NCBI GenBank assembly: GCA_022793895.1
Contig: JAAWDS010000020.1
Coordinates: 1-35,558 of the forward strand
From: Provencibacterium sp.
GTDB taxonomy: Bacteria > Bacillota > Clostridia > Oscillospirales > Ruminococcaceae
Length of the DNA stretch: 35,558 nt
Reading direction: 5' to 3'
This document shows positions 1 to 8,454 of the stretch, piece after piece. The position numbers and the translations under genes were made by a program. Position 1 is the first letter of the stretch. The number at the start of each line of letters is the position of its first letter. Under the pieces are notes generated by a model that worked only from the letters and a program-made list of their open reading frames with translations, ran no database searches and had not been told where the DNA came from.

Positions 1-190
1 ACTCCCCCCGTCTACCCCGGAGACGACGGGATCGATCTGCCTGTCGCGCCCGCTCCCACTCCCCCCGTCTACCCCGGAGACGACGGGATCGATCTGCCTA
101 TCGCGCCTTTTCCCACTCCCCCCGTCTACCCCGGAGACGATGGGATCGATCTGCCTATCGCGCCCGCTCCCACTCCCCCCGCCTATCCCG
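1..190 (+). repeat. 57-bp in-frame tandem repeat
   Basis: Three complete 57-bp units lie at 1-57, 58-114 and 115-171, and a truncated unit starts at 172. Units 1 and 3 differ at two bases, and unit 2 has a changed last block (Ala-Pro replaced by Phe-Pro). The length is a multiple of three, so copy number changes keep the frame. The array probably continues upstream of the window. Confidence 0.95.
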
Positions 191-828
191 GCCCAAGCCA
201 GGTCCGCACCGGCTGGGTGCGCTTTTTGCATGCCGCTACCGGCTATGATCCGCTGCGTATCCTCGTTCATTCCAGGCTCTTCACCCCTTCCCTCTCCTAT
301 GCCAATATGACCGAATACCGCTTGGTGCAGGACGGCTATCATGACGTCGTTATCACCCCCGCGACCGGAGCGCGGCCGATCCTGCTGCGCAAAACGATTC
401 CCTTCCGGGCAGGCGATCAGGTAACGCTGGCGATTATCGATACGGATATGGGCTTAGATCTGCTTCAGGTTCCCGACATCCCCTGTCAAAATCCAATGGG
501 CGGCTGCGGCTCCCTGCGGATGGTCAACCTCTCCTTCAACAGCCCGCCGCTGGATATGCGCCTGTATGACGGCGGCATCGTCCTAAGCGACGTCCGCTAC
601 CGGGAGATCACCCCCTTCAAGCCCTTCCGCTGCGGGGATTATCTCTTCTATCTCATCCGCACCTCCCCGGTAGCCGGAAGCTCCGGGGATCCGGGCTCCG
701 TCCCCTATGAGCCGCTGGTGTCCTTCGGTATCCATATCAAGCCCCATGCCACCTATACCTGCTATGTAATCGGACATATCGGCGTCCCCGGCCAGGTGCT
801 TCAGCTGCTGGTTGCTGAGGATGAATAG
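1..828 (+). CDS. DUF4397-type surface protein with 19-aa Pro/Asp repeats (5' partial)
   Basis: The frame is open from base 1, so the true start lies upstream. The first 57 codons are three copies of a 19-residue repeat (TPPVYPGDDGIDLPIAPAP-like), followed by a broken fourth copy. After a short linker (about residue 70) come two related modules: one begins near WVRFLHAATGYDPLRI and continues with YRLVQDGYHDVVI, the other near LRMVNLSFNSPPLDMRLYDG. This 'VRxxxAxxxxPxxxxxxDG ... Y..l..G.y.v.v' pattern is typical of DUF4397, a beta-sandwich family found in secreted or surface proteins. I infer that the repeats form a proline-rich stalk. The N-terminus, with any signal peptide or anchor, is outside the window. 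The gene ends 135 bases before a strong hairpin shared with the convergent ldh. Function is unknown; the family call is by eye. Confidence 0.7.
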   Translation, partial: TPPVYPGDDGIDLPVAPAPTPPVYPGDDGIDLPIAPFPTPPVYPGDDGIDLPIAPAPTPPAYPGPSQVRTGWVRFLHAATGYDPLRILVHSRLFTPSLSYANMTEYRLVQDGYHDVVITPATGARPILLRKTIPFRAGDQVTLAIIDTDMGLDLLQVPDIPCQNPMGGCGSLRMVNLSFNSPPLDMRLYDGGIVLSDVRYREITPFKPFRCGDYLFYLIRTSPVAGSSGDPGSVPYEPLVSFGIHIKPHATYTCYVIGHIGVPGQVLQLLVAEDE

Positions 829-962
829 CGGTTTTCCGCCCGCACCCACCGGCCTGCAAGAGAAAGCATGCAAGCCGTTCCCTCCGGTTTGCAGAAAAAA
901 GGCGCTGTTGTAAAATAGAAAAGAAACCTCCGGTCAAGCCGCTCCCCCGGCTTACAGAAAAA

Positions 963-1004
963 GGGCACGCCTGCAAAACTGTCGTTTTGCAGGCGTGCCC
1001 TTTT
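963..1004. terminator. Bidirectional terminator between DUF4397 gene and ldh
   Basis: A perfect 17-bp stem (963-979 with 984-1000) closes a TGTC loop. It is followed by TTTT on the plus strand and, read on the minus strand, by TTTTT from the A-run before 963. It sits between convergent genes. The ldh stop codon (1003-1005) overlaps the plus-strand T-run. Confidence 0.9.
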
Positions 1005-1953
1005 AGAGCTTCAAGCCGCGGTAGCTTTCCTCCAGCGTGGCGCAGGAGGCGGCGAAGCGTTCCAGCTCTTCCTTCTCCAAGGCAAGAGGAAGCACCCGCT
1101 GAACGCCTTCCCGCCCCACCACGCAGGGGATGCCGGCATAGACGCCTTGCTGCCCATATTCTCCCCGCAGCATGGCGGAAACGGTCAATATGCTGCTCTC
1201 GTTTCCAAAGATAGCGCGGGTAATGCGCGCCATCGCCATTCCAATGCCATAATAGGTGGCGCGCTTGGCGGCAATGATCTTCTGCGCCGCCCCGCGCACC
1301 TGCTCGCCAATCCGTTCAAGCGCCTCGCGGGTATAGAGCCCCCCGGATTCCTCCAGAATGCGCAGGACCGGCTTGGTCGCCAGCAGCGCCTGCGACCAGG
1401 GCACAAACTCGCTGTCCCCATGCTCGCCCATAACATAAGCGTGCATATTGCGCGGATCCACCGAGAAATATTCCCCCAGCAGGTAGCGCAGCCGGGCGGT
1501 ATCCAGGGCGGTCCCGGTTCCCAACACCCGGCTGGGCGAAAGGCCGCTGAACGAGCAGGCCACCCGCGTCATGATATCCACCGGATTGGTGGCAATCAAA
1601 AAAATCCCTTGGAACCCGCTCTCCATAACCGGCCGGAGGATCGAGCGAAACACCTCCGCGTTGCGCTGTAAAAGATTCAGCCGCGATTCCCCCGGCTTTT
1701 GGGCGACGCCCGCGCAGACGGCGATAATATCCGCATCGGCGCAGTCCTGATAGCCGCCCGCATAAATTTTCATATGCGATCCGGAGAAGGCCAGGCCATG
1801 GTTAAGATCCATCGCCTCCCCCTCGGCGCGTTTCTGGTCCAGGTCGATGAGCGCCAGCTCATCGCAGGCGCTTTGGTTCAGCAGCGCGTAAGCATAGCTC
1901 ATCCCCACCATACCGGCGCCGATGAGCACCACCTTCCTGTTGTCTGTAGTCAT
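1003..1953 (-). CDS. ldh: L-lactate dehydrogenase
   Basis: Interconverts pyruvate and L-lactate with NAD(H) in the cytosol, the usual fermentative electron sink. The 316-residue product has the family's normal length. Visible motifs are the Rossmann loop GAGMVG (12-17), the acidic NAD-ribose region LIDLD (around 35-39), the mobile loop AQKPGESR (84-91), NPVD (133-136) and GEHGD (176-180) with catalytic His178. Gln85 in the mobile loop points to lactate rather than malate dehydrogenase, which has Arg there. The ATG at 1953 is chosen because GGGGGAG lies just upstream; the frame continues further upstream without a ribosome site. The gene stands alone between two terminators. No clear Rex-type palindrome was seen in the short leader. 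Confidence 0.95.
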   Translation of the reverse strand: MTTDNRKVVLIGAGMVGMSYAYALLNQSACDELALIDLDQKRAEGEAMDLNHGLAFSGSHMKIYAGGYQDCADADIIAVCAGVAQKPGESRLNLLQRNAEVFRSILRPVMESGFQGIFLIATNPVDIMTRVACSFSGLSPSRVLGTGTALDTARLRYLLGEYFSVDPRNMHAYVMGEHGDSEFVPWSQALLATKPVLRILEESGGLYTREALERIGEQVRGAAQKIIAAKRATYYGIGMAMARITRAIFGNESSILTVSAMLRGEYGQQGVYAGIPCVVGREGVQRVLPLALEKEELERFAASCATLEESYRGLKL

Positions 1954-2007
1954 GGAACTCCCCCTTTTTTGAATGGACGCGTTATAAAATACGTTTCTGT
2001 TTGCGAA

Positions 2008-2052
2008 AAAGGGGGCTGTAAAAAACGCGCTGCGTTTTTTACAGCCCCCTTT
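2008..2052 (-). terminator. Terminator after the hydrolase gene, upstream of ldh
   Basis: A perfect 21-bp stem (2008-2028 with 2032-2052) with a 3-base loop is followed on the minus strand by TTTTTCGC. It separates the alpha/beta hydrolase transcript from ldh. Its core, CTGTAAAA...TTTTACAG, recurs at 13613-13653. The 138 bases between it and the hydrolase stop hold no gene that I can support. Confidence 0.88.
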
Positions 2053-2190
2053 GGGACGGCTTATCCGCCTGCCTCCCCGTTTGTGCGGACGCAGGAAACG
2101 CTTTACCGTTATTGTAAACGGAAAACGCCGGTTCATACAGAAAAAGGCTCCCGCCCGGCTGGGCAAGGAATCGATTCGCCCGCCGGAACG

Positions 2191-3198
2191 CTACTCTCCG
2201 GGGTTCTCCGGTTGTCCGGCAGCCTCCGGGGCGGCTTCCCCCGGTTCCGGACCGGAGGCCGGTTTCCCCATACGCGCTTCCATCCACGCGAGCAGGTCGT
2301 CATAGACCTCCTCGCGGTTCACTTCGCCGAGCAGCTCGTGCCGCGCACCCTGGTAGAGCTGAAGGTGAAGGTCCAGAACCCCGTTTCCCAGCAGCCGCTC
2401 ATAGACCCGCAGCGCTCCCCGGCCAAAATCCGTTACCGGGTCGCTGTCGCCGCTGAGCAGGAGGGTGGGCAGGTTCTTGGGGTACCCCTTCGCCCATTTC
2501 TGGCTGTTGGCGATTTCCATCATCGCAAACAGATCGGCGAAGGCGCTGGCCGTGAAGGTGAAGCCGCACAGCGGATCGGCCACCGCTCTATCCACCTCGG
2601 CCTCGTCCCGCGTCAGCCAGTCCTTTTCGGTGCGCGACGGCACAAACCGGCGGTTAAAGCTGCCGGTTGTGAGGTTGGCCAGCAGCTCAGGCCGGGAGAA
2701 GGGGCCGCTGCGGCGGATAGCCCGCTGCGCAAGCAGCGAACCCAGCCCGGTCAGCGGGTTGGGGCCGGGCGTTCCGATAAAGGCCGCCCCGCGAATGGAA
2801 TCCGGATATTTCAGACAGTAGAGCCGCGCAATGAGCGACCCCATCGAATGGCCAATCAAAAAGCGCGGAACCTCCGGGAACATGCCGCCCGCTATGCCGC
2901 AGAGCTGCCGCAGATCGCGGACCAGATATTGGTAGCCGTTTTGAGGTGCGAAATAGCCGAGCTTTTCCGGCGCAGGCGCGGTTTTCCCGTGCCCCAGGTG
3001 GTCGTGGCCGAAGGCGGCGATGCCGTGATGGGCCAGGTAGAGCATGAACGAACGGTAACGGCCGATGTGGTCATACATCCCGTGGGAAAGCAGCACGACC
3101 GCATGCACCGGCGCCGCTTCCGGGTAATAGACCACCCCGCTGACCGTGTCGCTCCCGTTGGAGCTTTTAAAGGTGAGCGTCCGAATATTCGTCCTCAT
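2191..3198 (-). CDS. Alpha/beta hydrolase, monoacylglycerol lipase/lysophospholipase-like
   Basis: A 335-residue serine hydrolase of the Hydrolase_4 group, which typically cleaves monoacylglycerols or lysophospholipids. Motifs in order: LLSHGMYDHIGRY (oxyanion region), GHDHLGHGK, the nucleophile elbow GHSMGS with its Ser, SGDSDPV with the likely catalytic Asp, and ARHE with the likely catalytic His. No signal peptide is evident, so it is probably cytosolic or membrane-associated. The C-terminal 25 residues are a Pro/Glu/Gly-rich tail of no recognised function. The ATG at 3198 follows AAGGA at good spacing, and the homologous region begins right after it. It lies 55 bases downstream of the Usp-like gene and is probably co-transcribed with it. 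The true substrate cannot be told from sequence. Confidence 0.85.
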   Translation of the reverse strand: MRTNIRTLTFKSSNGSDTVSGVVYYPEAAPVHAVVLLSHGMYDHIGRYRSFMLYLAHHGIAAFGHDHLGHGKTAPAPEKLGYFAPQNGYQYLVRDLRQLCGIAGGMFPEVPRFLIGHSMGSLIARLYCLKYPDSIRGAAFIGTPGPNPLTGLGSLLAQRAIRRSGPFSRPELLANLTTGSFNRRFVPSRTEKDWLTRDEAEVDRAVADPLCGFTFTASAFADLFAMMEIANSQKWAKGYPKNLPTLLLSGDSDPVTDFGRGALRVYERLLGNGVLDLHLQLYQGARHELLGEVNREEVYDDLLAWMEARMGKPASGPEPGEAAPEAAGQPENPGE

Positions 3199-3253
3199 AA
3201 ACAATCCTTTCCCTTTTCTGCGGCGGATGCTTTCCGGCAGGCACGCACCGATC

Positions 3254-3691
3254 TCATGCAAAGGCGGCGCGGCTGCCAAACGGAACATCCGCACGGGTGA
3301 TTTCACTCGTAACCCCTTGCCCGTCCACGGTGAAAAAGCGGATATGGGTAAATTTTTTCCAAACGGTGTAGAGCATAGAGTTCTCATCCTGCGGGATACC
3401 GCTGACGACATGGAGCGTTTTGTGATGCTTGATAAAGTGGATAATCTGGTGGGCGGGATCCTCCCCATAGGTAACGTTCATGTCGCCGCCGTTCTGCTTC
3501 GAAATATTGAACAGATGTTCCAAAGCCAACGGATTGGGGGGATACCGGCTGCTCTGCACACTTAGGATGCACAGCTCCGTGCCGGTAACGTCGGCAAGCG
3601 TCTTGCCGGCATGGATCAGCCGTTCACATTGGAACTGATTGGTCACCAGCACGACCGTCCTGGCAACCGCATGGGTTTCATCCATCGTCAT
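3254..3691 (-). CDS. Universal-stress-protein-like domain protein
   Basis: A 145-residue single-domain protein. The opening strand (TVVLVTNQFQCERLIHAG), a following helix (KTLADVTGTELCILSVQ) and the later HVVSGIPQDENSMLYTVWKKF resemble the Usp/KdpD-Usp nucleotide-binding fold. The classic GxxGxxG(S/T) ATP loop of Usp proteins is not obvious, so ATP binding is uncertain. The ATG at 3691 follows GGAGA with 7 bases of spacing. It is the first gene of a likely two-gene unit with the downstream hydrolase. Similar proteins are usually annotated as hypothetical or Usp-family; no specific role can be given. Confidence 0.65.
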   Translation of the reverse strand: MTMDETHAVARTVVLVTNQFQCERLIHAGKTLADVTGTELCILSVQSSRYPPNPLALEHLFNISKQNGGDMNVTYGEDPAHQIIHFIKHHKTLHVVSGIPQDENSMLYTVWKKFTHIRFFTVDGQGVTSEITRADVPFGSRAAFA

Positions 3692-4055
3692 AGAGCATTC
3701 TCCTTAGCGATAACCGCCGCCTCTCTGCCGCCGGCTGCGGGCAGAGACGGCTTTTTGTGAAGCGTGAAACCATAGAGAGCAAATCTCAGAAGGTTTATAT
3801 CTATAGTATACCGGATATTTGTGACGAAATCATTTCTTCAATGGATATTTTTATCAATAAAAAGCGGATATCCTGCTCCTCTTTTACAAAGGCGGGCGGC
3901 GGGGAAGGATTTACAAACCCGTCATGGAAAATCATTGAAAAGAGGGCGGCGGCATGGTATAATTTTTTACCAGGTTACAAGAATAACGTTAGCGCTCCTT
4001 CTTCTCCGGCGCCGCTGGGGAAGAAGATTTTGGATGAGGAAGGAGGGGCCGGGGC
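3692..4055. other. Divergent intergenic region (Usp-like gene / glycosyltransferase)
   Basis: This 364-base gap separates the minus-strand Usp-like gene from the plus-strand glycosyltransferase. It holds a GC-rich hairpin (CTCTGCC...GGCAGAG, around 3720-3750) with TTTTT on the plus side, an AT-rich stretch (3780-3860), and the sigma-A type promoter at 3935-3963. A frame open on the plus strand here has no ribosome site and overlaps the glycosyltransferase, so I do not call it a gene. Confidence 0.6.
3935..3963 (+). promoter_or_regulatory. Sigma-A-type promoter for the glycosyltransferase-led operon
   Basis: TTGAAA (3935-3940), a 17-base spacer and a consensus TATAAT (3958-3963). It lies about 90 bases before the glycosyltransferase ATG and is the best canonical promoter in the window. 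Confidence 0.8.
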
Positions 4056-5036
4056 ATGGCTGCCAGCAAGCTGTTTATCGTTATCCCTTGCTACAATGAG
4101 CAGGAAGTGCTGCCGGAAACCTCTTCCCGCCTGCGCCAAAAGCTGCAAACGCTGGTACAGCAGGTGAAAATCCATGCGGACAGCCGGGTTTTATTTGTGG
4201 ACGACGGATCCTCCGACCGGACCTGGGCGATGATTGAGCGGCTGCACCGGGAGGACCCGGTTTTCTGCGGCCTCAAGCTCTCGCGCAACGAGGGGCACCA
4301 GAAGGCGCTGCTCGCCGGGCTGATGGAGGCCAAAAAGCACGCGGACGCGGTCGTTTCAATGGACGCGGATTTGCAGGACGATATCGAGGTCATCGACAAA
4401 TTTTTGGAGGAATATGCGAAGGGCTGCGATGTGGTCTACGGCGTGCGTTCCTCCCGCAAGACGGACAGCTTTTTCAAGCGCAACACAGCGCTGGGATTTT
4501 ACCGCTTTATGAAGCGGATGGGGGTCGAGATCGTTGAGAACCACGCCGATTGCCGGTTGATGAGCCGCCGCGCCCTCGAAGGGCTGGAGCGCTTTTCAGA
4601 GGTAAACCTTTTCCTGCGGGGGATCGTGCCGCTCATCGGCTACCCAAGCGCCGTTGTCACCTACGAGCGCAGCGAGCGCTTCGCCGGAGAATCGAAATAC
4701 CCGCTAAAAAAAATGCTCGCCTTCGCTTTCGACGGCATCACCTCCTTCAGCACCAAGCCCATCCGGTTCATCACCCTTCTCGGTTTTCTGGTGTTTGCCG
4801 CCAGCCTAGGCGTGCTGGCCTACACCTTTATCCGCAAATGGATGGGGGCGACGGTAGAGGGCTGGGCGTTCTTAAGCTGTTCGATCTGGATGATCGGCGG
4901 GGTGCAGCTCCTCTCGCTGGGAATCATCGGGGAATATGTGGGGAAGGTCTATGCCGAAAGCAAGCGGCGGCCCCCCTATCTGGTTGAAAAATATCTGGAA
5001 GGGGAAACGGCTTCCGAAAACGGGGGAAACAAATGA
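4056..5036 (+). CDS. Membrane-anchored family 2 glycosyltransferase (GtrB/DPM1-like)
   Basis: A 326-residue GT-A enzyme that moves a sugar from a nucleotide donor to a polyprenyl phosphate at the inner face of the membrane. The N-terminal domain starts with VIPCYNEQEVL, has DDGSSD (49-54) for the nucleotide and SMDADLQDD with the metal-binding DxD at 103-105. The HxDCRLMSRRAL and RGIVPLIGY segments are typical of the GtrB group. Two transmembrane helices follow (about 230-255 and 265-290). The ATG follows AAGGAGG. Its stop overlaps the EpsG-like ATG (ATGA at 5033-5036), so the two are translationally coupled. The sugar and acceptor are unknown; undecaprenyl phosphate is the likely acceptor by family. 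Confidence 0.88.
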   Translation: MAASKLFIVIPCYNEQEVLPETSSRLRQKLQTLVQQVKIHADSRVLFVDDGSSDRTWAMIERLHREDPVFCGLKLSRNEGHQKALLAGLMEAKKHADAVVSMDADLQDDIEVIDKFLEEYAKGCDVVYGVRSSRKTDSFFKRNTALGFYRFMKRMGVEIVENHADCRLMSRRALEGLERFSEVNLFLRGIVPLIGYPSAVVTYERSERFAGESKYPLKKMLAFAFDGITSFSTKPIRFITLLGFLVFAASLGVLAYTFIRKWMGATVEGWAFLSCSIWMIGGVQLLSLGIIGEYVGKVYAESKRRPPYLVEKYLEGETASENGGNK

Positions 5037-6271
5037 TTATTTATTATGGCCTGCTGATCCTAATCGTCGGGTTAGGGCTTTGGTGGGGGAAGGATGAGAA
5101 GCGCGGCTGGCCCCGCGCCGTCTATTGCCTAGCGGTAACGCTGGCGCTGGCGCTGACCGCCGGGCTGCGCTACGGCATCGGCTTTGACTACCGCAACTAT
5201 CCGCCGCTGTTTGAAACGATCCGTTCGCTCAGTTGGGGGGAGCTGCCCTCCTACAGATATGAGCTGGGCTTTTCGGCGCTCAGTAAGCTGCTCATGCTCA
5301 TTTCGTCCGACCTCACCTTTTTGTATATGGTCTACGCCCTGCTGATGATGGGGGTGGTCGGCTATGTCATCTGGCGGCGCAGCGTTATGCCCTGGTTCTC
5401 CTTCTTCTACTTTGTAACGCTGGCCTTTTTTGCGAGCGCCATGAACCTGCTGCGCCAGACCTTTGCGGCGTTCATCTTCCTGCTGGCCGTCCCTTACCTG
5501 CAAAAGCGCCGGATAGTTCCCTATATGCTTATAGTCCTTCTGGCGGCGAGCATGCATAAAACGGCGCTGCTGCTCATCCCGGTCTATTTTATCGCCCGGC
5601 TGCCGCTGAACCGCTATACCGGCGCGCTCTATGGGGGCGGCACGGTGCTGGTGTTTTTGTTCTCGGATCCTATCATGCACTTTGCGATGCGCTATGTTTT
5701 CTCTTACTATACGGAGGATACGATCTATTACAACAGCTCCTCCTTTATTTACGTCATGGTCCCGGTAGCGCTCTCGGCTCTCTTAATCGCTTTGAAGGGA
5801 CGGCTCTGCAAGGAGGATCCGGACAACATCGTTTACGTCAACCTGATGCTTTATGGCGGCTTCTTCTCGCTGATGATGACCCGGCACTATATCCTGGAAC
5901 GCTTCTCGCTGTATTTTGTGGTAACAGGGCTGCTGTCCGTTCCGCTGCTGGCGCGCACCTTCCGTCCGCAGGAGGGGGCTGTTCTGGAGGATGACGGAAA
6001 GTTCCGCAGCGAGCGGGCGCAAAAGCTGGCTCTCAGGCGCTGGGAGAAGGAGCAAAAGCAGATCTATATTTCGGTGATCACCGCCCTGTGCCTATTGTGC
6101 TTCATCCATTTCCTCATCAGCGTAAACTATAAGTTCCACAATGTCTACCCGTATTACTCGATCTTTTCCGAAGAGGCGAAAAACCAAGAGCGCATCCCCT
6201 ATGTGCCCTATTGGAAAGAAGCGGAGGCCGCCCAACGCCTGGAAAACCAAGGCAAAGCGGAAAATCCTTAG
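5033..6271 (+). CDS. EpsG-like polytopic membrane protein 1
   Basis: A 412-residue protein with about ten hydrophobic helices, matching the EpsG family of exopolysaccharide biosynthesis, whose members are thought to act like Wzy polymerases. Supporting motifs are GLRYGIGFDYRNY near residue 45, MNLLRQTFAAFIFL and SMHKTALLLIPVYF, which correspond to the RQ and HK(T/S)A signatures of the family. A charged loop (around 315-340) precedes the last helix, and the tail contains FHNVYPYYSIF. The start overlaps the glycosyltransferase stop. A related protein at 12355-13581 shares all these landmarks. Polymerase activity is inferred from family and context only. Confidence 0.82.
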   Translation: MIIYYGLLILIVGLGLWWGKDEKRGWPRAVYCLAVTLALALTAGLRYGIGFDYRNYPPLFETIRSLSWGELPSYRYELGFSALSKLLMLISSDLTFLYMVYALLMMGVVGYVIWRRSVMPWFSFFYFVTLAFFASAMNLLRQTFAAFIFLLAVPYLQKRRIVPYMLIVLLAASMHKTALLLIPVYFIARLPLNRYTGALYGGGTVLVFLFSDPIMHFAMRYVFSYYTEDTIYYNSSSFIYVMVPVALSALLIALKGRLCKEDPDNIVYVNLMLYGGFFSLMMTRHYILERFSLYFVVTGLLSVPLLARTFRPQEGAVLEDDGKFRSERAQKLALRRWEKEQKQIYISVITALCLLCFIHFLISVNYKFHNVYPYYSIFSEEAKNQERIPYVPYWKEAEAAQRLENQGKAENP

Positions 6272-6294
6272 AACAGGCGGGGAGGGCGGAACGG

Positions 6295-7290
6295 TTGAAG
6301 GAATTGCTGATTGGAGAAAACGACGCCGGGCAGCGGCTGGACAAGTTTTTGCGCAAGGCTTGTCCCGACCTGCCGGCTTCGCTGTGCTATAAATATATCC
6401 GCCTGAAGCGCATTAAGGTGGATGGCGCGCGCGCACACCCGGAACAGAAACTTCTTGCCGGGCAGCGGGTGCGTTTCTATGTTTCGGATGAATTTCTGGG
6501 CGGGTCGGAGGAAAAGCCGCTGTTCCTGAGCGTGTCCCCCTCCATCCGCGTGGTTTATGAGGATGCGGCGGTGCTCTTCATGGACAAGCCTGCGGGCCTG
6601 CTCTGCCATGAGGACGCCAAGGAAAAGCGGGATACCCTGATCAACCGGATGCTGCGCTATCTCTACGATCAGGGCGGCTTTGACCCGCAGAACGAACAGA
6701 GCTTCACCCCCGCGCTCTGCAACCGCATCGACCGGAACACACAGGGGCTGGTAATGGCCGCTAAAACGGCGGCCGCCCAGCGAGAGCTGTGCGAGGCGAT
6801 CCGGCTGCGGATGGTGGATAAGCGGTATCTCTGCGTCGCCCGCGGCCGGATGCCGCGCCGCCGCGACACCCTCGCCGGCTACCACTCGAAGGATGCCGGA
6901 CGCAGCGAGGTCCTAATCACCCCCTACCCGCGCGCAGGCGCTAAGACGGCCGTTACCGAGTACCGGGTTTTAGACTTCGACGGGGAGCGTTCTCTTTTGG
7001 AGGTTCTGCTGCACACCGGCCGGACCCACCAGATCCGGGCCCATCTCGCCTCCATCGGCCATCCGCTGGAGGGAGATACGAAATATGGCTCTGCCCATAC
7101 GCCGGGGAGGCCCCGTTTTCAGGCCCTTTGTTCCTTTGCGCTGCGTTTCCACCCCTTACCGGAGGAATGGAGCATCGCCTACCTATCCGGCCGGGAGTTC
7201 CAGGCGAACAGCGTTGACTTTGCCAGCCGGTATTTTCCCGATTATTTCCGGCCGGATGTTTTCCCGCCCCCACGGGCAACGAATCGATAG
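6295..7290 (+). CDS. RluA-family pseudouridine synthase with S4 domain
   Basis: Isomerises uridine to pseudouridine in rRNA or tRNA. The 331-residue product begins with an S4 RNA-binding domain (LLIGENDAGQRLDKFLRKACP..., residues 4-60). The catalytic domain has DKPAGLLCHED and NRIDRNTQG with catalytic Asp146, then GRTHQIRAHLASIGHPLEGDTKYG. The common HRLDxxTSG reads NRIDRNTQG here; the Asp is kept. I chose the TTG at 6295 because GGGGAGGG lies 8 bases upstream and the S4 domain begins right after it; an in-frame ATG at 6211 would lie inside the upstream gene. It starts 23 bases after the EpsG-like stop, so it is in the same operon. The target position cannot be assigned. Confidence 0.9.
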   Translation: MKELLIGENDAGQRLDKFLRKACPDLPASLCYKYIRLKRIKVDGARAHPEQKLLAGQRVRFYVSDEFLGGSEEKPLFLSVSPSIRVVYEDAAVLFMDKPAGLLCHEDAKEKRDTLINRMLRYLYDQGGFDPQNEQSFTPALCNRIDRNTQGLVMAAKTAAAQRELCEAIRLRMVDKRYLCVARGRMPRRRDTLAGYHSKDAGRSEVLITPYPRAGAKTAVTEYRVLDFDGERSLLEVLLHTGRTHQIRAHLASIGHPLEGDTKYGSAHTPGRPRFQALCSFALRFHPLPEEWSIAYLSGREFQANSVDFASRYFPDYFRPDVFPPPRATNR

Positions 7291-7338
7291 GGATTCTACC
7301 GGCAAAAAACCGCAAACATAGAGAGAAGAGAGAAGAAT

Positions 7339-8358
7339 ATGCAAAGACGGCGTTCGCGCTGTAAGCCGGGAGCATTGGCGGCGCTTTTGATTGCGCTCGT
7401 TCTGGCGGCGCTGGTTCCGGCCGGCGCCATTTTAGCTAAAGAATATCTGGAAAACGAGTCTGTGGCGGCCAGCGGGAGCGAGGAGTGGGACGAAAGCCGC
7501 CCCCTCCCGCCTGAGGAGCCTCCCTCCAGCCGGGAGGAACCGGAGCCCTCCCAGCCGGAGGAACCCGCTCCGGAGAAAACAGTCCCGGCCTTCGGCCTGG
7601 TGCCGGAGGGGGAACCGGCGGCTTCCTCCTATTTTGACGACGCCGTTTTTTTCGGGGATTCCCTCACCGACGGCCTGGGCGCTTACAGCGTGCTCAACAA
7701 TGCAACCTTTATCGCTTCCACCGGCGTCAACCCGGACAGCGTTTTTACCAAGGAGGCTATCACGCTGCCCGGCGAGGAGGAGCGCCTCACCATGTTCAGC
7801 GCTTTGGGCCGAACCCAGCCCGGAAAGATCTATATCATGATCGGGGCCAACTGGGTTGGGCGGAACACTGGCATTGAGAAAAAAACCTTTTTGAGCCATT
7901 ACCGGACGATGCTGGAACGGATCGCCGGGCAGCATCCCGACGCGCTGATCTTTATCCAATCGATGCTGCCTGTTTCCAGGGAATATGAGGAGAACGCCAA
8001 CGGCAATAACCATGTCGGCCTGACCAACGAAATCATCAATGAATACAACGAAGCGCTGCTTGCCTTGGCGCAGGAAATGCAGCTTCATTACCTTGACGTC
8101 CATTCCGCGTTGGCTGATGCAGAGGGCTATCTGCCCAGCGGCGAAACGAGCGACGGCATGCACCTCACCCCCGGCTACTATACCCGCTGGTATGATTACT
8201 TGACCACCCACACCGTCCCCGATACCGGCGCGCCGCAGGAGGACGGGGCGGAAGAAAGCAGCGCCCCGGAACCGGAATCAAAGGAACCGGAACCGCCGGA
8301 GAGCTCTTCCGGCAGCACGGAAACGGATCTGGAGGAGATCGCCGTCCGCCTTTCCTGA
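7339..8358 (+). CDS. Membrane-anchored SGNH/GDSL hydrolase
   Basis: A 339-residue extracytoplasmic esterase-type protein. An N-terminal signal anchor (about 11-34) follows the basic start MQRRRSRCK. A Pro/Glu/Ser-rich linker (about 45-80) leads to the SGNH domain: FFGDSLTDG with nucleophile Ser108, the IMIGANWVG block containing the Asn, and DGMHLTPGYY with the Asp/His pair (His275). The last 45 residues form a second Pro/Glu/Ser-rich tail. Such domains often remove O-acetyl groups from cell-wall or exopolysaccharide. Next to a glycosyltransferase and EpsG-like proteins, an exopolysaccharide O-deacetylase is a fair guess but unproven. It is 48 bases after the RluA gene. Confidence 0.85.
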   Translation: MQRRRSRCKPGALAALLIALVLAALVPAGAILAKEYLENESVAASGSEEWDESRPLPPEEPPSSREEPEPSQPEEPAPEKTVPAFGLVPEGEPAASSYFDDAVFFGDSLTDGLGAYSVLNNATFIASTGVNPDSVFTKEAITLPGEEERLTMFSALGRTQPGKIYIMIGANWVGRNTGIEKKTFLSHYRTMLERIAGQHPDALIFIQSMLPVSREYEENANGNNHVGLTNEIINEYNEALLALAQEMQLHYLDVHSALADAEGYLPSGETSDGMHLTPGYYTRWYDYLTTHTVPDTGAPQEDGAEESSAPEPESKEPEPPESSSGSTETDLEEIAVRLS

Positions 8359-8454
8359 GGAGAACACGACCGGCCGCGGGCCCATAGGCTTACCCGGCCT
8401 TGCCGGAAAAATTCGATGGTAAAGACAGGTTTATAAAGAAAGGATGGGTTTATC

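Noticed and set aside
1699-3300. Long plus-strand open frame opposite ldh and the hydrolase
   Set aside because: It crosses a terminator and two real minus-strand genes, and its product has no coherent domain.
3757-4167. Plus-strand frame of 136 codons upstream of the glycosyltransferase
   Set aside because: It spans the promoter at 3935-3963, overlaps the glycosyltransferase start by 112 bases in another frame, and has no ribosome site.
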